Positions 21,715-35,517 are shown, numbered from the stretch's first letter. The stretch is DNA of 64,000 bases from Venturia oleaginea (GCA_013176395.1 JABMLP010000033.1:62001-126000), one strand, 5' to 3'. Numbers and translations are program-made. The notes: generated by a model not told the origin, from the letters alone.

Positions 21715-23035
21715 GGTTGAGATGGGGTGGGGTTGGGTAGCGTTGGCGTTTGGTCTTGATATTTGGAGGTTTACAGTTTGTATTTTGGCATCATTGGTGT
21801 TGCAAAACCGCCTTGGGATATGAATATTATGAGTTTGTTTATAGTCTCTTACTCTTTTGATTGGACGGGTAGACTATTATTATTGAGTTCACCCCTGCCA
21901 TTTACCTAAGGAAATGAGACATTATTCAATCATATAGTATCCGGCTCCAAGGTATTTCTTTGTTGTAACGCTGCTGTCTTTTATTATTGTGAAAAGGTTG
22001 GGGTGGTTGGGAATGGGCTTTGTGTTTATCGTACTGGAGATGTAAGGGGTGGATTTTCTTGGGGGGGTAGGGAGAGAGGGGAGAGATATAGATGGATTGG
22101 ATTGTTTTTGTTTTTGTTGAGGAGAGGGTTCGAGGCATTCTTTTGGATTTGGGGGTAATGGGTGGATTGCTGTGTTGAAGGTTGTGGATGTATAAGGGTA
22201 ATGGAGGCGTGGGTGATTGTTTATCTTTTTGGATTCGATGGTGGTGATGGGTCGGATTTGGAAGGTTGATGGGCGAAGATTGGGTGTAGATTTGGTCGTA
22301 GAGTTTGCGTGGGAGAAGGAGAAAGAGGAGTCGGGATTGATGTTTGGCTTCACGGGTGGGAATGCAGAATTCGCCTGTCGAAGATGCTAGTATTTCGACT
22401 GTTACTTGTTCCAGGCGATGAGAATGCTTTCAACGAGTGTGGTTGAGGTCGAGGCTGAGTGATGAGGGTGAAGGAGAAGATCAACTGTTGCTTTGCGTAT
22501 TCTCGGTGTGGATCATGCTTGTATGCTCTTTTTCCTCCAGATGCCTATCTTCTATAATCTCGAGGCGGTGAGGGCGTTCAGATCAAGGTAGCTGAAGCTG
22601 ACTTTATGTGGCCAAGGCGCATACCTCATGCATGGCTTAACTGGCTGGCTGGTGCCTCCGTGAGACACACGACAGGGGGAAGCAATTGAGTAGGGCTGAG
22701 ATGGCCACGTTGGATGTCCCCTCTCTGGACTCGAATGGTTGGCCCAATGATCTTCATTTCGGAAAGTGTGAGGCTAGGTTTCACGGCACTGTGGGAGCTG
22801 ATACCCATGCGCTGTCTCGTTGATGTACCGCTGCGGTGTACATAGCTGAGCCGTTACTAAAGAACATGTTCTTATGATGTCGAAGAACCCAGGACAAGAG
22901 ATTGAGGGTGTGAAATATAACTTAAAATACTTCGGATGCCCGTGTCAATACATTCCATTATCCAGAGAATAATTCGTACACCCACTCACTTACCTATCCA
23001 TCACGCAAGCCATCGTTGCGCTAATAAATTTACCC
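21715..23035. other. Intergenic region downstream of the kinesin and membrane-protein genes
   Basis: 3' flanks of two convergent genes. A 143-codon frame on minus (21922-22353) is low-complexity (Pro/Thr/Asn/Ser) with no domain. No repeat or RNA gene recognised. Confidence 0.5.
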
Positions 23036-24434
23036 CTACTTCATCTCGACGTAGGCACTTCCAGCATTTGTCCTGAAACTCATCTTGCTATCACCATCCC
23101 CCTTCTCTGCTAGAACATATCCGCCCACAGGTCCAACACCACCCTCCTTGATGACCTTGACATCTCCTCTCAATACCAATGACCCAATCCTCGTCCTCCC
23201 CTCTATCAATCCCTCCCACTCAGGCGGGTATTCGATCGTGAGACTCGCGGCTTGCGCCAGATGCGAACTCGTAAGGCCTTTGATTTTCGACCCAACAGCG
23301 TTGTAAGGGCTGAGTACATTGATTCTCTGGGCTCCTGCGTCGGTGCGAGTGTCAAGTACTGATTCGAAATCTTTCACGATATACGGAAGGATATCGGCCG
23401 TGATGGAGCCAGAGTTGGACTCGAGAGTTGTTTTGATGCCATGAATGTAGTTGCCGTTTATTGATCCATAGTGACTCCGGACAATCGTGTGGTATTGCCG
23501 GTTTGGAATAGCAAAGCCAAGGGGTGGGTATGCTGCGTGTACAGAACCGGCATCAGAGTTGATGGTTAAGACAGCCGGGACTGGCTTTTCGTCGTCAGCC
23601 TCTTGAGGAAGAACGTTGACAGTTACAGAACCAGCGCGGGTCTGAATCTGAAGGAGGTCATATAGTGAGTATTCTCCCGTCACCGAACCAGCACCAAGAC
23701 TGATGTGAGTTTCTCGAGAGGTGAAGAAAGGTGTCGCGTCGAGCCCGCCAGCGTGAAGATCGATCTTGCTTGTATTTACTTTGAGATTCAATTTTGAGGG
23801 GATCTCGACTCGTGATGCGTCAAGGTCAAGGAGCAGTTCTTCTAGCACGAGACCTGGACGGACGAAAATGGAGACGTTGACTTTTAGGCAGGAGTCGGAT
23901 CTGATTCCTCGACCCCAATGGTGTGGCAGATTGATTTTGAGAGATGACTCCGTCACTTCAGTCTGTACTGACTCGGAAATAATAGCATCACTGGCTGCGA
24001 TAGCAACATCCACGTTGATGTCTGATTCCTGTCCTTCGCGAGCTGGCAGAAGTTGTAGATTCCCAATGAATATGCCGCTGGAAGACTTTGACGAATCGCG
24101 CTCGAACTTCTCCAGAAACTCGAAGTGGCTGAGTTTGTCATATGCAAACGAGAGACTACGATTCGACTCGACAGGTCGGCAAACTTGTGGCCATTCTGGT
24201 TGGCCCTACGCATGTGTTAGCTTCTTCGTACTTCAGTGGAATTGTGATACTTGCGTGAACTCGATTGGTGATTGGTGCATGGTACCAAAGCATTAGACCA
24301 AATGCAACCATAAACAAAACAAAACGTTTCCCAGAAATCCCAAAGCGGCTACGGTGTCGTTCACTCACCCCACTTTCGACATCCTCGCTTGGCTGGCTCC
24401 ATTTGACATTGATTTCGGGGTTTTTGGTGTCCAT
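23036..24434 (-). CDS. Single-pass membrane protein with a repetitive beta domain, unknown function
   Basis: Two exons, 24434-24255 and 24205-23036, encode 449 residues. The 49-bp intron begins GCAAGT rather than GT, carries GCTAAC and ends TAG; with it the frame joins perfectly, and no GT donor does this. A short cytoplasmic N-terminus (residues 1-35) precedes a membrane anchor (RFVLFMVAFGLMLWYH). The rest is a lumenal or extracellular region of beta-strand repeats built on phrases such as LGAGSVTGEYSL, TRAGSVTVNVLP, SDAGSVHAAYPP, SNSGSITADILP and TNAGSAYVEMK. The recurrent x-x-GS-[VI]-x pattern resembles adhesin-like beta-solenoid proteins (DUF4097-like), but I cannot assign a family with confidence. 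It looks like conserved hypothetical proteins of ascomycetes. Confidence 0.75.
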
Positions 24435-26974
24435 TGTGTATGATGGTGACGATTATTTTGGATGGAGCTCTTATCGCGAGGCAGAGTGGCGTTTGTATCA
24501 TATTTATCGGGCGATGTCACGCTTTCTAGGCATCTAGATTATCTCGACGCCGGTTGGCGAGAACAGCGCGGGGTACGCGTTGACCCTCGTAATTATAGTC
24601 ACCATCATGTCATCTCGTGGTGAGATGGCGAAAAGGTGAACAATCTATGTAGTGTTCTAGTAGAGAGGAGCGAGTTGTTGATGGTACAACCCCTTCTAGA
24701 GCACTCGTTGTAAGGTTACACCTGTGATGCAGTACATAGCATTATACTATCTAGTAATATAGATGGAATCGAGTACTTGGCATCGATGCTGATGAATTTG
24801 TTGCAATTTTCGAAAGTGATTGGTCGGAGAATTGAATGATACAGTGGCCCATTTAAGGGCAATGAACTGGTAACCGGATGTGCCGTTGTGGTGCTGCTCT
24901 CCGCGACAGGCCGTCAATTACTCTGGACGTGTTCAAACCGTTACTTGTCGTTATCGATATCGTATCGAAGACCGGTCACCCAGGGGACCTTTTCTCTTCT
25001 TCCCTGAAATTGAGGGCAGCGTGGGGCAGCCCGAGCCTCGCGGCTAGGAAGGGCGGCGGGTGGGCTGGGGCGTGTGTAGCCTTATCCAATCACTTGGTGT
25101 CACCCGGTAATTTGGGAGACGGAATGGCATCCCCGAAATATGCATGAGTGGCACGAACATCACCGATGTGTGAAACTCTGAGACTGGAGGGGTAAATGAT
25201 TCCACCATCCATGCTAGTCAGGTACGGCAGGTGGAGGTGAACGGAAAACAAAGTACAGTTTTTGCTCGTGCTTTTGTCAGGAACCAATGCATTATAGAGA
25301 GCTATTTCTGGAGGGGAAAGTTGCAGCGATACTTCCGGGCTGGCTGGGCATATTGCGCCGAGGGAGAAGGACTGCTAAGAGGTCTTCAGATGCTTGAGTG
25401 TTTGGTGTGAAAAAGATGAAGTGCCGAGTTTCATGGACAGTTCCTGCGCATGTTTGAATTACTCAAACGTAACGCGATGGCGAATTGAACCAGTCGAGTC
25501 AGTCGTGGATTTGAGTTGATAAGTGAGTTCGTGAGTTCGTTCCTGAGGGAGTTCCTGAACATCTTCGAGCTCCTAAACATCTTCGAGCTCCTGAACATCC
25601 TCGACGCTGGCTTCGAGCCGCTGAGCCGCTCGAGCGTGAACGTCCTAAACATGGACCATCCGATCGCGGAAGACGAGTGCAAATCCTTAGCTCAAGGTTT
25701 TGACAAGCCTGAGGTATGCCGGGAACTGGTCAAATCCAACGGCGGTCCTACAATCTATACGTCCCGCTTTGTGATGAGTTACATAGTCACAACTTCCCCG
25801 CTGCCTCGTCGAGACCAGTCGAGATACAGGGCAACTTCGACGATGAGAAGGAGTCAGCTAGCAGCTACTCGTACATCACGACACGACAGCGAGCTCTTGC
25901 GGGCCGAGATGACGCTGGAACCAAAGCCAGAGCCAGTTTCAGCTTCTCTACGCCCTTCAGTCGAGCTGTTAGGTAAGCTTCAATACCGTATTCCAGACGT
26001 GGGGCAGCAAATCGTAGGCGTTTCTGTGAGAGAGATTGCCATTATTGTGGCTCAGCATCTTGCTTTTGCTTCATGCCATTTCTAGCTGGAGGGTACAGTA
26101 TATTGGTAGGGCAACTCCGGCGAGTGTCTGTCTGTCCCAGGCGGATTGTCGCCAACGCCGAGCAAGACGTCCAAGAGGTACTTCTATCAACACGCCTCTA
26201 CGTACGGCCTCGATGCGCTTCCAACCCACGAGCAAACTTCTTCCCCTTATTAACGGATTGAAACGAACGGGTTGATCCGAGCTGTGCCACGTGAAGAGCC
26301 GCCCCGAGGGATGAATTTATCCATGCTTCAGATCTTGAAGTCGATAGATTGAGGGGCATCAGGTGTATTCTAGAAGACCGAGGGAACGTTTCCGGAGTAT
26401 ACCACAGCATGCATGCTGTACCTAAGCGTTGAACACTCTCGACTCTCGACTCTTGAACTGATCTTCTCTTCCTGCCAGGCTGAGCATATCTATGTCAAGA
26501 CCACCGGGAAAGCAGCAAGGGCGTCTTCGTGGCTACCAGAGCATCTGCATGACTGCTCATCTCCTAAGATTTGGACCTTGCCGAATCCGATGCCAAGGGA
26601 AAAAGGGAAAACCGGTCTAGTGATGATAATTTACACTGAAAAGTGCTATTCCTGTCTATATACTAAATTCCCGTGTGTTCCCCTCCCCCCTCGCCTCTCT
26701 CTCTCCCACCTGTTTGCTACTGTCGTTTCCATACTCGCATTCAATCCATCCCACCACCACCACTGCCATCACCCATTTCTTTGCTATTGCTGACCCTCGA
26801 CACTGCGTCTTCTCAACCACACCCGCCCATTCATCGTTAAATGCTGACACGTCGACGGAATGCACCCAGTTCTCCTCCTCACCCAGCTATCAACACTTTG
26901 AACCGCCGTAGACAAGTCGCCCACGACCTCAACTCGCCCACGGTACCATCATAAACGGCCGGTCCGTCAACGTA
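24435..26974. other. Long intergenic region upstream of the C2H2 regulator
   Basis: About 2.5 kb. Its right half is probably a long promoter and 5' leader of the transcription factor gene (26640-26970 is strongly C/T- and CCACC-rich). A 189-codon plus frame (25516-26085) contains the 18-bp tandem repeat listed separately but no known domain; I do not call it a gene. No RNA gene or transposon recognised. Confidence 0.45.
25555..25608 (+). repeat. 18-bp tandem repeat, three units
   Basis: Units at 25555-25572, 25573-25590 and 25591-25608, each a variant of CTGAACATCTTCGAGCTC. In the plus frame they would read LNIFEL twice and then LNILDA. The unit length keeps the frame, but the surrounding open frame has no recognisable homology. 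Confidence 0.7.
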
Positions 26975-29611
26975 ATGCCCGCTGCAACAGCAGTGATGCA
27001 GACCGCCTCGGCCTCGCCGTCGACGCGCAAAGCGGGAGGTGCGCCTGAGAAGAAATACAAATGCCAGTTCTGCAACCGCGCATTCAGTCGGAGCGAACAT
27101 CGCAGCCGACATGAACGATCGCGTAAGTAAACGGCGATGCGGCGTGGGAACCCTCGCGGTCGCGATGAGGGGCAAACTTGCTCATCGCTAACACCCAATC
27201 ATCACAGATACCAAGGAACGCCCATTCAAGTGCCAGAAATGCAAAAGCACTTTCGTCCGACGAGATCTACTGTTGCGACACGACCGCACTGTGCATGCAA
27301 AAGATGGCGGTGTGCCTTTGCATAGCGAATCGAAGCGAAGGATTGCCGCCAAACCCACAGAAACTGCCGCTGCAAAACAGCAAGCTGCTGCCGCCGCCGC
27401 CCCAAGTCTCGACACCGCTACATTGGAACAGATAGAGACGAGTAGCGATGACATGGTGGATCTGGAAACGGCTGCCATGCTGATGACCGACTTCCATCAT
27501 AAGGCCATGGCGAGCCAGGAGCCTGAAGCTATGCCTGATCAACTGGATCATCACCAGTCTGTGAACAACTCATCGATGATGGGAGAGGCTCCTAGCTACG
27601 CGACTGGCTCAGTATCACTTCCACAGATGCCTTGGGACTCATTCATGCCGCACTCGGTGCCAGAATCAAAGGCCCACTCGATATCATCGAGTAACGGTGG
27701 GCACGATCTTCGTGCGTCTTTCGACGGTGCAAATTCGTCGCAGCCGCATTTGCCTCATCTGCCACCGATAATGGAGCGGACCATGTCGAACACAGGCAGC
27801 GAGACAATGGGAATGCCTTCGTTCTCTGCGCTGAACAGCTCGTTAACAGCTTCTGGCATGGGCACTCCTGGCGCCCTCTCACCGTACCCTGCAATGATGG
27901 GACCTGTGTCGCCGGTCGACTATCGCAGATCGCCTGGTCCTTCGCAAGCCCTCACAATGGCTCGGGCGCCTCAGCTAGAAACGGAAGAGCAAAGCGCTCG
28001 AATCTGGGAGAACATCCAGAGTGCCGATAGCGAGGGCCATCTCCTTGAGACGTTCAGATTGCCGAGCACATCTGTTTTGAATCGTTACCTATTGACCTAC
28101 TTTAACCTTTTCCACCACCACCTGCCATTCCTACATCCTTCTTCCTTTGATCCGACAGAAGTCTCACCTCCGCTTCTACTAGCCGTTCTGTCAATCGGCG
28201 CGCTTTATACCTTTGAGCAAGAGCAAGCATACATGTTGCATATTGGATCCAAAGTGCTGGTCAACCAGTTTCTGCAAAACAAGGACAGCTTCAGCTCGAG
28301 GAAGTGCCCCCTATGGACGATGCAAAGCACGCTCGTCAACATGTTCTTTGCCAGCTGGAGCGGCGACCCGAAAGGTCTTGAATGGGCTTGCTCGATCAAG
28401 AGTCTTTTGGCCAACATGGTTGCTGGAAATAAATATGAACTCCATATCCGTTGCGAAGGCCGCGAGGGAGCCCAACCGACGCACGAAGAGTGGATTCATG
28501 ATGAAAGTTGCAGACGCACCTACTATGCCGTCTATATCTTCTTTGGTCTGATGACGCTAACATACAACCACACGCCAGCAATTGGCTTCAACGAATTTGA
28601 CACGCTTGAACTCCCATCATCGGAATCACTCTGGAACATTGAGGCCGCCGAGGAGGAATCGTGGCGAGAAAGCTTGACCGCGTCGACTATCATCACATTC
28701 CGCGAGGCTCACGATAGCCTGTTCCAAGGCGAGAGCTCACGATACAGTGCATTCGCCACCCGTGTCATGATCAATGCTCTGTTCCTTGAAGTGTGGTACC
28801 ACAAGCGCAGTCCCGAGGCATTGCAGGATATTGTCACAGAGTACAAACTCCGTCTTGCGTTGGAGACTTGGGAAAAGTCGCTCCAAATGTGCGAACCAGA
28901 GACGGTTGTTGTTCAGCTTAGTGCGCCCCACAAAGGCCACCCGTTGATTTTCAACGCCATGGCCATGTACCGCAATACTCGTGCTCGGCTGCTGGTTGAT
29001 CTCAAAGCCGTTCAAGAGGCGCTTCGGTACCACGACTCCTACGAAGTGGCCGCTGCCATGACCAACGCGCGCGACAAGGTCAAGCGATCCCAAGAGATGA
29101 TCAAAGTCATCCAAGAATCCTTCGATTGTATCGAGGTTGCTGCTGTACAAGGTATTCGATGGGTGGCCAGAACATCGGCCACCAATTGGAGCGTTGAGCA
29201 TCCTCTCTGCGGCATGGATTTAATGGTCATTCTCACACAATGGCTGTACAGACTCGAACATGATGAGGAGCCAGCGACTGAAGACGAGCTCGCCATGTAC
29301 AACAAGCTGCGCAATTTGTTCGACGATGACTCTGTGGACGTTTACGGCGCAAAGTTGTCTTCGACTGTGGCCAGACTGTGGGGTAGCATGATTGACGAGG
29401 TTGTCGTCTGGGGGTAAGTTTGGTCCTATCGATTATGACAAACAGCCACTAACAATTGCCCAGCATCACCAAGCTGATGGGTGAGTCCTTTAAGCTCCAC
29501 TCTCAGGCCCTTGTTGGCTACGAGGACGCCATGTCCGAACGCTCAGGCTCTCCAACGCCATCACTAGCTGCGCAACACGTTCCGATCCTCGACATGCAAA
29601 CTGCCTATTGA
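26975..29611 (+). CDS. C2H2 zinc-finger transcription factor with fungal-trans (MHR) domain, AmdX/Klf1-like
   Basis: Three exons, 26975-27122, 27208-29413 and 29464-29611, encode 833 residues. Introns are 85 and 50 bp, the second with CACTAAC. Two adjacent C2H2 fingers lie at the N-terminus: Cys30, Cys33, His46, His50 and Cys58, Cys61, His74, His79, joined by the TKERPFKC linker. Their order and spacing resemble the Adr1/AmdX type, which binds DNA in the nucleus. A Ser/Pro/Met-rich linker follows (residues about 90-320). From about 330 comes the fungal-specific regulatory domain (VLNRYLLTYFNLFHHHLPFLHPSSF, then SIGALYTFEQEQAYMLHIGSK). The C-terminus ends shortly after AAQHVPILDMQTAY. The target genes cannot be told from sequence; AmdX similarity is from general recall of the finger layout. 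Confidence 0.85.
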
Positions 29612-31205
29612 CAGATTCACTAATTGCTAATGACCACCATGATTTCTTTCGTTTTCCATATACCAGGCTGCCCATCTTTTGGCGTTCATTTTCATACAAA
29701 TTTCACCTGCGATAGGTGCCCCCAGAAAAAAGTCCACGGCTTCCCCTCTCACATTTGTTATTGAGCATTCTCTTGGGAAATCGGCGAACAACATAGCGGA
29801 GCCGTGATGAGGCTGATTGGGCACACCTAATTCTGACGGGGCTACGAGCGAGCGAGCCGGCTGGCTCGGCTTGCTATTGTTCTTCCATTTCTCTTCCCCA
29901 TTTCTCTGCCTACCCTACATGATACTTATCGATAGTCCGGTTTAATATTTTGGTATATGGGTTTTGAGCGCGATGGTTCTTTTTTCCACTTTGTCAGCCA
30001 GTCTTATACCATGTTCGTTAATCGTGCGTTTTTATGCATTTGTCGTTTGGTGGGAGTTTGAGGTGGAGATGCTAGGGTTGGATGAGGGGAAGGAATTTTT
30101 TGCATGCGTGAGCTGTGTCGAGTTTCGACTCGGCTGGCGGCGCAGAGGGAGTCGGTTGGGGCCATCTGTATTCATAGATATGGGTAATCAATATGTTGTG
30201 TCTTACGTGCGTGTCTATTTATTGAACATGTCTCAAATCGTTCACATCTTGGACTTTGAATCAATGCCAACCAGGTTCCTAGGGATGGAGATTGGTCGCC
30301 GATATTGATATCCAAATACCTTGCGCAGAGTACATCTTAGTTGACTCAACCAGCCCAAGTCCAATGGCCCCAACAACTCATCCTTCGTACGGGGTCTTGA
30401 TCCTGAACCCCAAATTTTACCCGTACTTACTATAACTGTATCTCACAAACTCTCGTTAGAATTAGCTAATTGAGGAATTCCGAGTGGGAAATATAGCCCC
30501 CTAAGACACTAAGTAAGGAAGGAGCGGGTGTAAGGCTTGGGGATATACCTAGTAAGATATATAGATAAGATTTAGGTACGGGGGAAGTATATAGATTGAA
30601 AACTTCTAGGTAGAAATTAATTAGATCTTGAAATTCAAAAATGGATGCCCCGAATTTTAGCTGTTGAAATTGAATTTAAGATTCCGGGTATCGTCTGACT
30701 TCGTGGGTTTCGCCTCAGACGCTGAAGTTATTACGGTGTGGCTGGTAGAGGTTGGTGGACATGTATTCGTTTGTATTCGGATGTATTTGGTTTCATTCAT
30801 GTGCATTCAAATGCATGCCATTCTATTCTTTATGATTGGTTGATCGTTACACAGATATGTAAGATCACGTGTGGCTCATTCATTCTTGGCGAAATGAACA
30901 AAATGAACATATTGAAGAGCTAGAATTTCTTAGGAGATGGATCTCTATATGAAGGACGAGACTATGCTCCCTCAGTATCCCGTATCTTCACTCTCTAGTT
31001 ACTTCGCTATTGCTTTTAGTTACTAAGCACAATTCACGACTCTTATATCTTCCAAACTTCGCTTCACTTGTTTGATACGATATTGTCGCCCTGGACCACT
31101 TGAACCCTACTGTACAGATTAGCCAAATCCAGCTAGATTACTTTGAGCCATAGCCTCTGCGTAACTTAGAGAAGATACCGCTTTATACAGTAGAGTTGAC
31201 GAAGT
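29612..31205. other. Intergenic region between the C2H2 regulator and the chromovirus
   Basis: 3' flank of the regulator gene, then AT-rich DNA from about 30400. A TATA-like CTCTATATGAAG near 30938-30949 is followed by CT-rich sequence and could belong to a degraded 5' LTR of the downstream retroelement (roughly 30840-31115), but I could not find its partner or a target duplication. No gene recognised. Confidence 0.4.
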
Positions 31206-33183
31206 GTCCAACAACCTGTGTCCACGGTTTCATCCAAAGATCAAGGGAAACGAAAAGAATCCGTTCCACCGCCGCCTCCGCCGCCTCCGCCTCAAAGACA
31301 ACGTACGGCAGGACCCGAGTCGGACGAAGACGAGTCTGAAGAAGAGATGGCCTCTTCAGGACGGAACGAATCCCACGACGATCGAAACAAAGCCAAGGTC
31401 AATCCACCAGAAGTGTTCAAAGGGGAACGCGGCAACTCAAGACATTCCTTACACAATGCAATCTGTATATGTATTGGAACGCTTCCGAGTTTAGTACCCA
31501 TGAAAAAAGAATCATGTTTGTCATCAGCTACATGAGAGGAACAGCTTATGCATGGATCGAAGACCGCCTCAACGGGTATCTCGATGATCCCAGCGAGTAT
31601 GAGCATCGACGACTCTTTCTTTCGTATATGGAGTTTAAGAAAGAAATCAACATGGTCTTTGGAAATGCTGATGAGAAGAGGATCGCCGAACGAGAGCTCA
31701 AGGTTTTGAAACAACATACATCCGCAGCAGATTACTCCGCCCACTTCCAGCGCATTGCTGCATACCTTAATTGGGGAAGTGAGGCCCTGCTCAGCCGATA
31801 CTATGATGGCCTCAAGGAGGACATCAAGGATGAAATCAGTCGGAAAGAAGATCAGCCTCAGGACCTGCATTCGATGATTGAAACGTCAATCAAGATCGAC
31901 AACCGCCTATTCGAAACAAAACTTCAGAGGAAGTGAGTTAGTTCTTATCGAGGACATGGAAGCAACAGTCGTGCGAACACAGGTGTTCGACGAATTGATC
32001 CATACGGACCACAGCCAATGGAGCTCGACAAGATTCAGAGCGCTCCACGTGGATCCAAGAAAGGCACAGGTCAGAAAGGAAAGTGTTACAACTGTGGAAA
32101 GACAGGACATTATGCCAACAAATGTCGACAGCTCAAAAAGAACAACACTGGACGTTTCACGAATGAGGGACAACGATTCGGAAACTCACCCATGGGCTCA
32201 GGACACCTCAACACTTTACAATCCAATGCGTCAGTACCGCCAATTCACGACGTACTGAGCTGGACGGCTTGTTATGAGGACGACTGCAAGGTACACCTAT
32301 CCGAGAAGCAGGGCTCCGGATACTACCGTCGGGGTAGAGGAGGTTACCAAGGCAACGGCAATGTCAAAGGACATCTCGCTATGATGAGTTCGTCATCTAG
32401 CTCACCCGGTCTTTATTGCACTCAGTTGGGATTGCCAAAACCAGAGCATGGCCCAAACCAATTCAGGGTTGGGAATACAATGGCTGCTTTCAAAATTATC
32501 AGCAGATACCCAAGCATGAAAAAGAATCCGGAACACGATCTTCACTGGGTGATTCCATCGAACTGGTGCAAAGTCAAAGAATGCCCACTGTGGGAGCACA
32601 AGTCCGAGGAAGACCCAGGAGAACCAGATTGGGAATTCCACTGGGTTCACGAAAAGGAAGTCAACAATACGACCCTTAGGAAGATCATCAAAATCCCAAA
32701 CATTCGTACAAATATACAGCACATCCACCACAGACACCTACCAATGAATTGGTGCGAGAATGAGGAATGCGATTTACCTCAGCACCAGGAAATGGAAGAT
32801 CTTGGAGAAATACTCCACGAGTTGCCAGCCATTTCCGGGAGTTGGTCTACACCAAACGAAAACGAATCTCTACAGACTATGTCGGGCGACGACAGTGAGT
32901 CTACGGTAGAAGACAACTCCGACGAAGAAGAATCGAAGGAAGATCCAGAGTTTATGACCTTCCGGCTCTCACGTTTTACACGAGACATTGAGCGAGCCAT
33001 CAATCAGGACGATTCTTGCCATAAGGAACTCAACCCAGATGCATGTATCTGCTTCACCTGCCCATACCATCCGAATGGGGCAAGGAACCTTCGACACCTT
33101 GTCCGACGATTGGACATCGCAGTCAATACGAAGCAAGCACGCAAATGGCATGAGAATTCGGGAAACGAGGAGGATCAACAGTA
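31206..33183 (+). pseudogene. Gag-like region of the chromovirus, frameshifted
   Basis: Three overlapping frames are needed. The first has a Pro-run and an acidic stretch. The second (31469-31936) is the capsid-like part with MRGTAYAWIEDRL and AADYSAHFQRIAAYLNWG. The third (32018-33184) begins with the nucleocapsid knuckle CYNCGKTGHYANKC (CX2CX4HX4C) and continues for over 300 residues of hydrophilic sequence, longer than usual for a gag tail. At least two frameshifts separate these parts. A genuine start codon could not be fixed. Confidence 0.75.
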
Positions 33184-35517
33184 GAGAGGCCTCTGTTGAG
33201 TCCTAATGAAGCGCCTCATTTTCTGAACAACCTTGGCACACCCAAGATGCTGGTCGAAGGAAAGATCGACGACGTACCAGCATGAGCCTTCATCGACACT
33301 GGTGCCGATAGGAACCTTCTTAGCGAGAAATTGGTCGACGAATGGAAACTACCCGTACGGTCGAAACGGCATCCATATCCACTAACTATCGCCGATGGAA
33401 GACCTGTTGACTCCAATGGAGGCATGGTGATTTACGAAGCAGACGTAACCTTGTGGATACAAGGGAGGAAAGAACAGATTGTTCTAGACGTCACGAATAT
33501 TGGAGACTCGGATTTGATCCTTGGTCTGCCATGGCTTCGAACTCACAATCCGCATATCGACTGGGGAGCATTGACGCTCACGTTCCCAGACCAACGATAT
33601 CCCGTGCAGGCTAGCATGCGCGCTAGAACACGGACAGCACAAAGACCTTTCGGAAAAGGCCCACACAGGTTGAAGTGGCTTACTGCTATCGTCTCCAGAC
33701 AGAGGAGGATAGGTCAGTGTTCCAAATTCCCCATGAGTAACAGGAATTTGTGGAACTTTTTAAAGAGGAATCGATCGAAGATTCTCTTCCACCACACCAA
33801 CCATGGGGTCATGAGATCAAGCTCAAGAATAATGAACAACCGAAGAAGTTCAAGATCTATCCATTGAGGGAAGATCAGCTTGAAACCCTTTCGTGAATAT
33901 ATCGACGATTTCACGAAGAAGGGGTTCATCCGGGAGTCGAAGCCACCCGCCGGATATCCAGTTTTCTACGTACACAAGCCCGATGGTTCACAGCGAATGT
34001 GTGTCGATTACCAACATCTGAATGGGATTTCAGAGAAGAATGCGTACACGCTGCCTTTAATCCAGGAGTTGAGAGACAGACTCCAAGGAGCCAGATGGTT
34101 CACGAAATTCGATATTCCTGCGGCTTTTCATCGAATTAGGATTAAGGAAGGTGACGAGTGGAAGACAGCATTCCGCACTCGCCTTGGGCACTACGAATAT
34201 CTTGTCATGACCTTCGGTTTGACAAACGCCCCTGCGACGCTGCAAGCCTATATGAACAATGTGCTTCGCGAGCACTTAGACAAGTTTGTGTCTGTTTATA
34301 TGGATGATATTTTGGTTTACTCTCGAACGTTCGAAGAACACGTCAAACACGTTCGAATCGTCCTCGGCGCACTACAGAAATTTAACTTACGGCTGAAACC
34401 CTCGAAAAGCGAATTCCACAAGCAACGAATCAAGTTCGTTGGATGTTTTGTCTCTCAAGATGGACTTGAGATTGACCCGGAAATTTACCAGAAGGTCCGC
34501 GATTGGCCGGTACCCTCGAACGTCAAAGGAGTACAGTCATTTCACGCCTTCGCGAATTATTATCGACAATTTATCGAAAGCTTTTCCGAAGTTGCAGAAC
34601 CCCTCACGGGATTGATGAAGAAGGGGATTACCTTCGAATGGAACGAGCATGCGCAAAAGGCCTTTGACGCACTCAAGATACGGTTAACAACACCACCCAT
34701 TCTGCAACTGTTTGACTCAGAAAAACCAGCCACAGTCGAGACGGATGCGTCCGATCGAGCCCTCGGAGCATGCCTCAGCCAACCCGATTCAGATGAAAAG
34801 CTTAGACCAGTAGCTTACCACGCACGAAAATTCCTGAAAGCAGAAATCAACTACTCCACTTCAGACAAGGAACTCATGGCCATGGTTGATGCCTTCAAGC
34901 ACTGGAAGCATTATCTTGAAGGAGAGAAACACAAGATTACCGTGTATTCCGATCACAAGAATCTGCGGGATTTCACGACGACAAAAGAATTGAATTGACG
35001 GCAACTAAGATGGTCAGAAGAACTGTCATCTTACAACTTCCTTTCCTTTACAGGAAAGAAAAGGAAAACGTTAACGCCGACGCATTAAGTCGACGAGAAG
35101 ACTTCATGGCAGGAGAAAAAGAGAAAGTCGAACGCGCTTTGTTCCGACAGGAAGGTGATGCACTTGTGCACCAAGTCTCATCACTTCAGACAGGAAATCC
35201 CTCTTATTGGCAAGAGGTCAAGAACGCGCAGCAAAAGGATCCAGATGTACAAGGCTAAATTCAATCAGCAGATCAGAATACCCGTATTGAAGACGGATTG
35301 TTCCTCTTCAATAACTTGGTATATCTTTCCACAAGCCTTAGGAAACAGTACATTCTACATCAACACGAATCTCCACTCAATGGTCATTGCCGACCAGAGA
35401 TTGTCCTTTCACGACTTCAGAATACCTTCTACTTTCCGCACATGCGACAGGAAGTTTTCAGGAAATAGGAAAGTGTGTTCTTTGCAAGAAAGCCAAATAC
35501 GAACGACACAAGCCCTA
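33184..35517 (+). pseudogene. Protease, reverse transcriptase, RNase H and integrase zinc-finger part of chromovirus pol
   Basis: The retropepsin active site reads AFIDTGAD near 33285-33310, preceded by an in-frame stop. Frame 33880-34998 (372 residues) carries RT motifs including KFDIPAAFHRIRI, FGLTNAPATLQAYMN and the catalytic YMDD at about 34299-34310. RNase H follows with VETDASDRALGACLSQ and YSDHKNLRDF. A stop and a frameshift break the RNase H tail (ELN then RRQLRWSEEL). The ADALSRRED tether continues in 34995-35258. The integrase HHCC finger is split by a frameshift, with KCVLCKKAKYERHKP just before the Fot1 insertion at 35518. Confidence 0.85.

Noticed and set aside
25516..26085. 189-codon plus-strand frame with an 18-bp repeat
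   Set aside because: No recognisable domain, uneven composition, and no supporting splice or start context; only the repeat is reported.
30840..31115. Possible 5' LTR of the chromovirus
   Set aside because: A TATA-like box and CT-rich stretch are present, but no matching 3' copy, target duplication or clear TG...CA ends could be found.
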